A DNA stretch of 9,170 nucleotides from NCBI GenBank assembly GCA_003218785.1, contig QHOM01000168.1, forward strand, positions 1 through 9,170, written 5' to 3'. A program made the position numbers and the translations under genes. This document shows positions 6,387-9,170 of this stretch, one piece after another. Position 1 is the first letter of the stretch. Each line of letters opens with the position of its first letter. Below the pieces are notes generated by a model. The model was not told the origin of the DNA. It made no database searches and saw nothing but the letters and a program-made list of their open reading frames with translations. The DNA is from Verrucomicrobiota bacterium (GTDB taxonomy: Bacteria; Verrucomicrobiota; Verrucomicrobiia; Chthoniobacterales; UBA10450).

Positions 6387-6922
6387 CCCGACGCATCTGG
6401 ACGATCGGACATTCCACGCGCAAGATCGATGTCTTCATTTCGCTGCTTGAGGAGAACGGAATCAGGCTCGTTGTCGATGTTCGGAGCCTGCCGGGATCGA
6501 GACGGTATCCACAGTTTAATAAGGAGACGCTGGCAAAATCACTTAAGGAACGCGGAATTCGTTATGAACATTTCGCCGAGCTAGGCGGACGGCGAAAACC
6601 CAGATCGGATTCGCGCAATATCGCCTGGCGAAACGCTTCCTTTCGCGGTTACGCCGATTACATGGAGACGGAGGAGTTTCACAGAGGCGTGGAACGCCTT
6701 CTCGATCGCGTGAACGAAGTCGGCCCGACCGCGATCATGTGCGCGGAGGCAGTCTGGTGGCGCTGCCATCGTGCGATGATTTCCGATTACCTGAAAACGC
6801 GCGGTGTCGAGGTCATACACATTGTCGATGCAAACAAGAACGAACCGCATCCGTTCACACCTGCGGCGCGCATCGTCGACGGCGCCCTAAGTTACGCGAG
6901 CGACAGAGATCGTTTAATTTAA
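6383..6922 (+). CDS. DUF488 family protein
   Basis: A 179-residue cytoplasmic protein of the DUF488 family, whose biochemical role is not established. Family signatures are clear: WTIGHSTR (6-13), LVVDVRSLPGSRRYPQFN (29-46), GIRYEHFAELGGRR (58-71), IMCAEAVWWRCHR (118-130) with Cys120, Cys128 and His129, and VEVIHI plus HPFTPAAR near the end. The conserved Cys/His cluster suggests a metal- or substrate-binding site; that is inference. The start is TTG 6383, overlapping the hflC stop in TTGA, which fits the length and the motif that begins at residue 6. Overlap implies co-transcription and coupling with hflC. The stop TAA lies in a TTAA that also holds the stop of the convergent gene. Confidence 0.88.
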   Translation: MTRRIWTIGHSTRKIDVFISLLEENGIRLVVDVRSLPGSRRYPQFNKETLAKSLKERGIRYEHFAELGGRRKPRSDSRNIAWRNASFRGYADYMETEEFHRGVERLLDRVNEVGPTAIMCAEAVWWRCHRAMISDYLKTRGVEVIHIVDANKNEPHPFTPAARIVDGALSYASDRDRLI

Positions 6923-7473
6923 CGCGAATCGGACGGGGTTGATCCATCCCTGGCTAAACGCCGGCGCGGTTCACGCCATGTGCGATGTGCAATGTAAGCC
7001 GGGACCGGCGGGGAGAGTTTCTCCCGCTCCATCATTCTCTCAGCCAACCAGTGAAACCACTCGTTGCCTGTCTCTCGGTTTAGCGTGCGACGCCATTCCT
7101 CCGAATAAACCTTCAGTTTCTGCCAGGAAAGAAGGATGGGACCGCTAAAAAAATCATCCACCAGATCAAGCGTAACCTCGCGACGAAACACCAGCACGCC
7201 GAGGCTTTCCCAAGTCAGCGAAACGAGGTAAACCGCGTCTTCGCCGTCAGGTCCGAGCATTTCGCGTATTTTTTGCGCGTCCGCCCCATCCGGTAACGAC
7301 AGTACGCGACGAAGTGCACTGGTAAAAGCTGGGCTTTGGAACGATCTCACCAGCTCGAGCATCGCTTCCCGTCGTCTTCGTTGGCGGTAATATCTAATTT
7401 GCGCCGCCGCGAAAATGACGCCCGCAGTCACCGCAAACGCGTTGATGAGATTTGCAATGTTCGAAATGTCCAT
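6919..7473 (-). CDS. small membrane-anchored protein, function unknown
   Basis: 184 residues. One N-terminal membrane helix (about 6-27, ANLINAFAVTAGVIFAAAQI) is followed by a very basic stretch (RYYRQRRRRE), so the rest is probably cytoplasmic. A mostly helical domain follows, with LVRSFQSPAFTSALRRVLSLP, VSLTWESLGVLVFRREVTLDLVDDFF, GPILLSWQKLKVY, and NEWFHWLAERM. The layout recalls DUF4760-type proteins, but I am not certain of that assignment. ATG 7473 follows the serpin stop by one base (TGA-A-ATG) with no ribosome binding site of its own, so it is probably translated by coupling to the serpin gene. The C-terminal 20 residues are basic and low in complexity. The stop shares TTAA with the DUF488 gene. 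Confidence 0.75.
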   Translation of the reverse strand: MDISNIANLINAFAVTAGVIFAAAQIRYYRQRRRREAMLELVRSFQSPAFTSALRRVLSLPDGADAQKIREMLGPDGEDAVYLVSLTWESLGVLVFRREVTLDLVDDFFSGPILLSWQKLKVYSEEWRRTLNRETGNEWFHWLAERMMEREKLSPPVPAYIAHRTWREPRRRLARDGSTPSDSR

Positions 7474-7474
7474 T

Positions 7475-8743
7475 TCAACGAGGATCGGTTACGCGCCCGA
7501 GGAAAAGGCAGACGCTGCTAGGCACGTGTTGGATTGCATAGACAAATGGCCGATCAATTTTCACTTGGATCGGGGGCAGCGGAGGCGATCTAAGAGCGGT
7601 CGCAGCCATCATTGCCACTGCAGTGGCCGCGGCCGCTTCCGTTCCCTTTTCATCCACGGCGATAAAGGTTTTGTGAAAGACTTGCGAGATATAGAGGTAA
7701 TCGTTGGGCTTTCGCGGCGCCATCCGGTCGAAATTGGCGCTCCCCCGCGGTTGATCGAATGCCGTCTTCATCCCGAGCGTCTCCAACTTTTCCGCAAGCG
7801 CCATGGTCGGTGGCTCGAGTTTGAACTTTGGCAAATGAAGCTCGACGTCGCGCTCTTCCAGCTTTGCGCACTGTGCTAACATCTCGGCACTTAGTTTTGC
7901 TTCGACCGCGGAGAGACCATTCACTTCATCGGGAACGAGGACAAGAAATTGCAGTTCATCTCCGATGTATGGAACACTCACGGCCGTGAAGCCTTCCCGT
8001 TTTGCATAACCGAAATGCTTGTCTTCTTTCCTCATCGTCGGCACATCGACAGGCGTCTTCCCGCGAACGTGGAACGGCTCCGGCTGGGTTGCTCCTTCCA
8101 AGAATGGATCAGCCCATGGGGCCTTCACATAAATTGCGTTCGCCAGGACGAGGCGCGTCGTCTCGTCAAGCGCGCCGGCGGGGATGAGATCGCGAATCCG
8201 GTCACGGGTTTGATCTGCCACCCATTTATTGATGTGCTGCGTCGCTCCGGAGGCATCGTGAACGAAATCCATTAGTTCAAACGCTGCGCCGAAATCTTGT
8301 TTTACAACCGCCAGAAACGCTTCGCGAAAGTCGTACCCCTTTTGTGAAAAGAGCCGATTGGCGATAGCCAGTGTGATCGGTTCGCTCGGACCGCCGAATC
8401 TTTTGGCTTCTTTTACAAGATCCGCTGTCGTCGTTCTCATCTCTTCAAGCGAATGCTGGAGTGACGCGAACGAGGCTGGCACGGCGCTCGCGTCGCTTGG
8501 AAAATGCAGAACGCGCGACATCTCCGTGCGGGTCTCGCCGTCGGCCCCGGAGAAGGTCATGGCCAGCGCGTTTTGAATTGAATAAGGTGAAACGCAAAGA
8601 TTCTCGTTGCCGGTGGCAAGCCGACGGTGAAGATCGGCCGCGAGTTTATTGGTGGCGGTGGCTGCCAGATCGTAGTCTGTTGCGCCATAGGACATGGCGG
8701 CAATTAACGCGCCGAATGTAGGCAAGATCAAAGACCGTTTCAT
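7475..8743 (-). CDS. serpin-family serine protease inhibitor, exported
   Basis: 422 residues, close to the usual serpin length plus a signal peptide (MKRSLILPTFGALIAAMSYG). Landmarks in order: CVSPYSIQNALAMTFSGADGETRTEM (50-75), LANAIYVKAPWADPF (200-214), the PYIGDELQFLVLVPDE strand (258-273), HKTFIAVDEKGTEAAAATA (357-375), and the family signature VKIDRPFVYAI (394-404) with FLGRVTDP at the end. The hinge reads E-K-G-T-E-A-A-A-A-T (P17-P8), the small-residue pattern of serpins that trap proteases, so it is probably inhibitory. Counting from Glu365 places P1 at Ala381 and P1' at Thr382, an elastase-like site. However, the loop from there to DRPF is about seven residues longer than in alpha-1-antitrypsin, so Leu384 or Arg385 are alternatives. 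The start is ATG 8743 with only a weak ribosome binding site. It is followed by a coupled small membrane protein. Confidence 0.93.
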   Translation of the reverse strand: MKRSLILPTFGALIAAMSYGATDYDLAATATNKLAADLHRRLATGNENLCVSPYSIQNALAMTFSGADGETRTEMSRVLHFPSDASAVPASFASLQHSLEEMRTTTADLVKEAKRFGGPSEPITLAIANRLFSQKGYDFREAFLAVVKQDFGAAFELMDFVHDASGATQHINKWVADQTRDRIRDLIPAGALDETTRLVLANAIYVKAPWADPFLEGATQPEPFHVRGKTPVDVPTMRKEDKHFGYAKREGFTAVSVPYIGDELQFLVLVPDEVNGLSAVEAKLSAEMLAQCAKLEERDVELHLPKFKLEPPTMALAEKLETLGMKTAFDQPRGSANFDRMAPRKPNDYLYISQVFHKTFIAVDEKGTEAAAATAVAMMAATALRSPPLPPIQVKIDRPFVYAIQHVPSSVCLFLGRVTDPR

Positions 8744-8833
8744 GCGACCATCAAATACCGGAATTGAATCTCTAGCGATGTGAAAAATATTTCATTCGCG
8801 CGAAGCGGCTGCGAGGCTAACCGAGCTGATCTG

Positions 8834-8938
8834 CCTCGCCCCTTGAAAAGGGGAGAGGATTGAGGTGAGGGGCCCGCAACTGTAGCTTGCTCAGAATGCC
8901 AACCTCACCCTGCCCTCTCCCTCGCGAAGGGAGAGGCG
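8834..8938. repeat. inverted pair of about 40-bp repeats with nested hairpins
   Basis: The left copy (about 8834-8873) contains the hairpin CCCCTT-GAA-AAGGGG (8839-8853), then GAGAGGATTGAGGTGAGGGGC. The right copy (about 8899-8938) on the other strand reads GCCTCTCCCTTCGCGAGGGAGAGG followed by GGGTGAGGTTGGC; its hairpin CCTCTCCCT-CGCGA-AGGGAGAGG is at 8914-8936. The two halves are recognisably the same sequence in opposite orientation, separated by about 25 bp. The CTCTCCC/CCTCACCC style is familiar from intergenic repeats in many bacteria. It lies between the divergent serpin and sulfatase genes, in a 247-bp gap that otherwise shows no gene. Confidence 0.65.
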
Positions 8939-8990
8939 GAAACTAAACCGCTACGATTGCAGATGATTTACTGCGTTAGCCGTTAACTAC

Positions 8991-9170
8991 ATGGTTTCAC
9001 AACCAGCCAAACTTCCGCGAAAACCGAATTTGATTCTTTTTCTGCCGGACCAACAAAGAGCGGACACGCTCGCTTGCTATGGAGGCAAAAAAGTTCACGC
9101 GCCGAATTTAAACAAACTTGCTTCTGAGTCCGTGGTTTTCGAGCGAGCCTATGTGACACATCCGGTCTGC
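8991..9170 (+). CDS. sulfatase (arylsulfatase superfamily), N-terminal part, cut by window end
   Basis: The first 60 residues of a formylglycine-dependent sulfatase, which hydrolyses sulfate esters. After a short polar lead (MVSQPAKLPR) come KPNLILFLPDQQRADTLACYGG, giving the metal-binding Asp of the PDQQRAD motif and the usual CYG, then VHAPNLNKLASESVVFERAY and VTHPVC. In this family that last run is followed by xPSR, so Cys60, encoded by the final codon of the window, is very probably the residue converted to formylglycine. No signal peptide or membrane segment is visible from ATG 8991, which is unusual because many bacterial sulfatases are exported. The ATG has no clear ribosome binding site. 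An upstream in-frame start was not evident. The substrate cannot be judged. Confidence 0.88.
   Translation, partial: MVSQPAKLPRKPNLILFLPDQQRADTLACYGGKKVHAPNLNKLASESVVFERAYVTHPVC

Noticed and set aside
5854..6450. 198-codon plus-strand frame inside hflC
   Set aside because: Its arginine-, serine- and proline-rich composition is typical of an out-of-frame read of a GC-rich gene; hflC covers it convincingly.
7415..7879. 154-codon plus-strand frame opposite the serpin
   Set aside because: It is antisense to the well-supported serpin reactive-loop region and shows no domain.
8781..8794. Palindrome TGAAAAATATTTCA upstream of the serpin
   Set aside because: A 5-bp half site in an AT-rich stretch is likely by chance; without a second copy or a nearby regulator I do not call it an operator.
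1..9170. CRISPR array, tRNA genes, insertion sequence or toxin-antitoxin pair
   Set aside because: I saw no regularly spaced direct repeats, no cloverleaf-like sequence with a TTCGAAT-type arm in context, no transposase and no toxin motif.

Overview
The window looks like a bacterial chromosome fragment with densely packed genes, moderately high GC and mostly weak Shine-Dalgarno sequences. The likely source is a soil or freshwater Verrucomicrobiota-type bacterium. That is an inference from the gene mix (sulfatase, exported serpin, M28 peptidase, HflKC, DUF1059) and the small GC-rich palindromic repeats between genes. No rRNA or marker gene is present to prove it. I see no tRNA, CRISPR array, transposase or phage gene.

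Layout. (1) 1-654, plus strand: the C-terminal part of an ABC-2 exporter permease, cut by the window edge. (2) 655-878: a spacer filled by a MITE/REP-like element with inverted ends. (3) 879-1880, plus: a membrane-anchored M28 zinc aminopeptidase whose stop codon abuts that of a convergent gene. (4) 4405 down to 1881, minus strand: a compact run of alpha/beta hydrolase, exported PrxQ-like peroxiredoxin, DUF1059 small protein and a second alpha/beta hydrolase. A second REP-like element sits at the 5' end of the last gene. (5) 4478-6922, plus: hflK, hflC and a DUF488 gene with overlapping ends. hflK is damaged: its N-terminal membrane segment lies out of frame with the rest, and the sequence that normally joins them is missing. 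(6) 8743 down to 6919, minus: an exported serpin followed by a coupled small membrane-anchored protein. (7) 8744-8990: a spacer with a third, unrelated inverted repeat pair. (8) 8991-9170, plus: the start of a sulfatase, ending on what should be its formylglycine cysteine.

Many products are predicted to be exported or membrane-anchored: the permease, M28 peptidase, both hydrolases, peroxiredoxin, HflC, serpin and the small membrane protein. The window therefore leans towards envelope and periplasm functions. The minus-strand four-gene run could be one transcript combining thiol peroxide detoxification with two hydrolases of unknown substrate. HflK and HflC normally form a membrane complex that controls FtsH, and here only HflC keeps its anchor. 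The best leads are the hflK lesion, the serpin plus membrane-protein pair, and the repeat family shared by two of the spacers.
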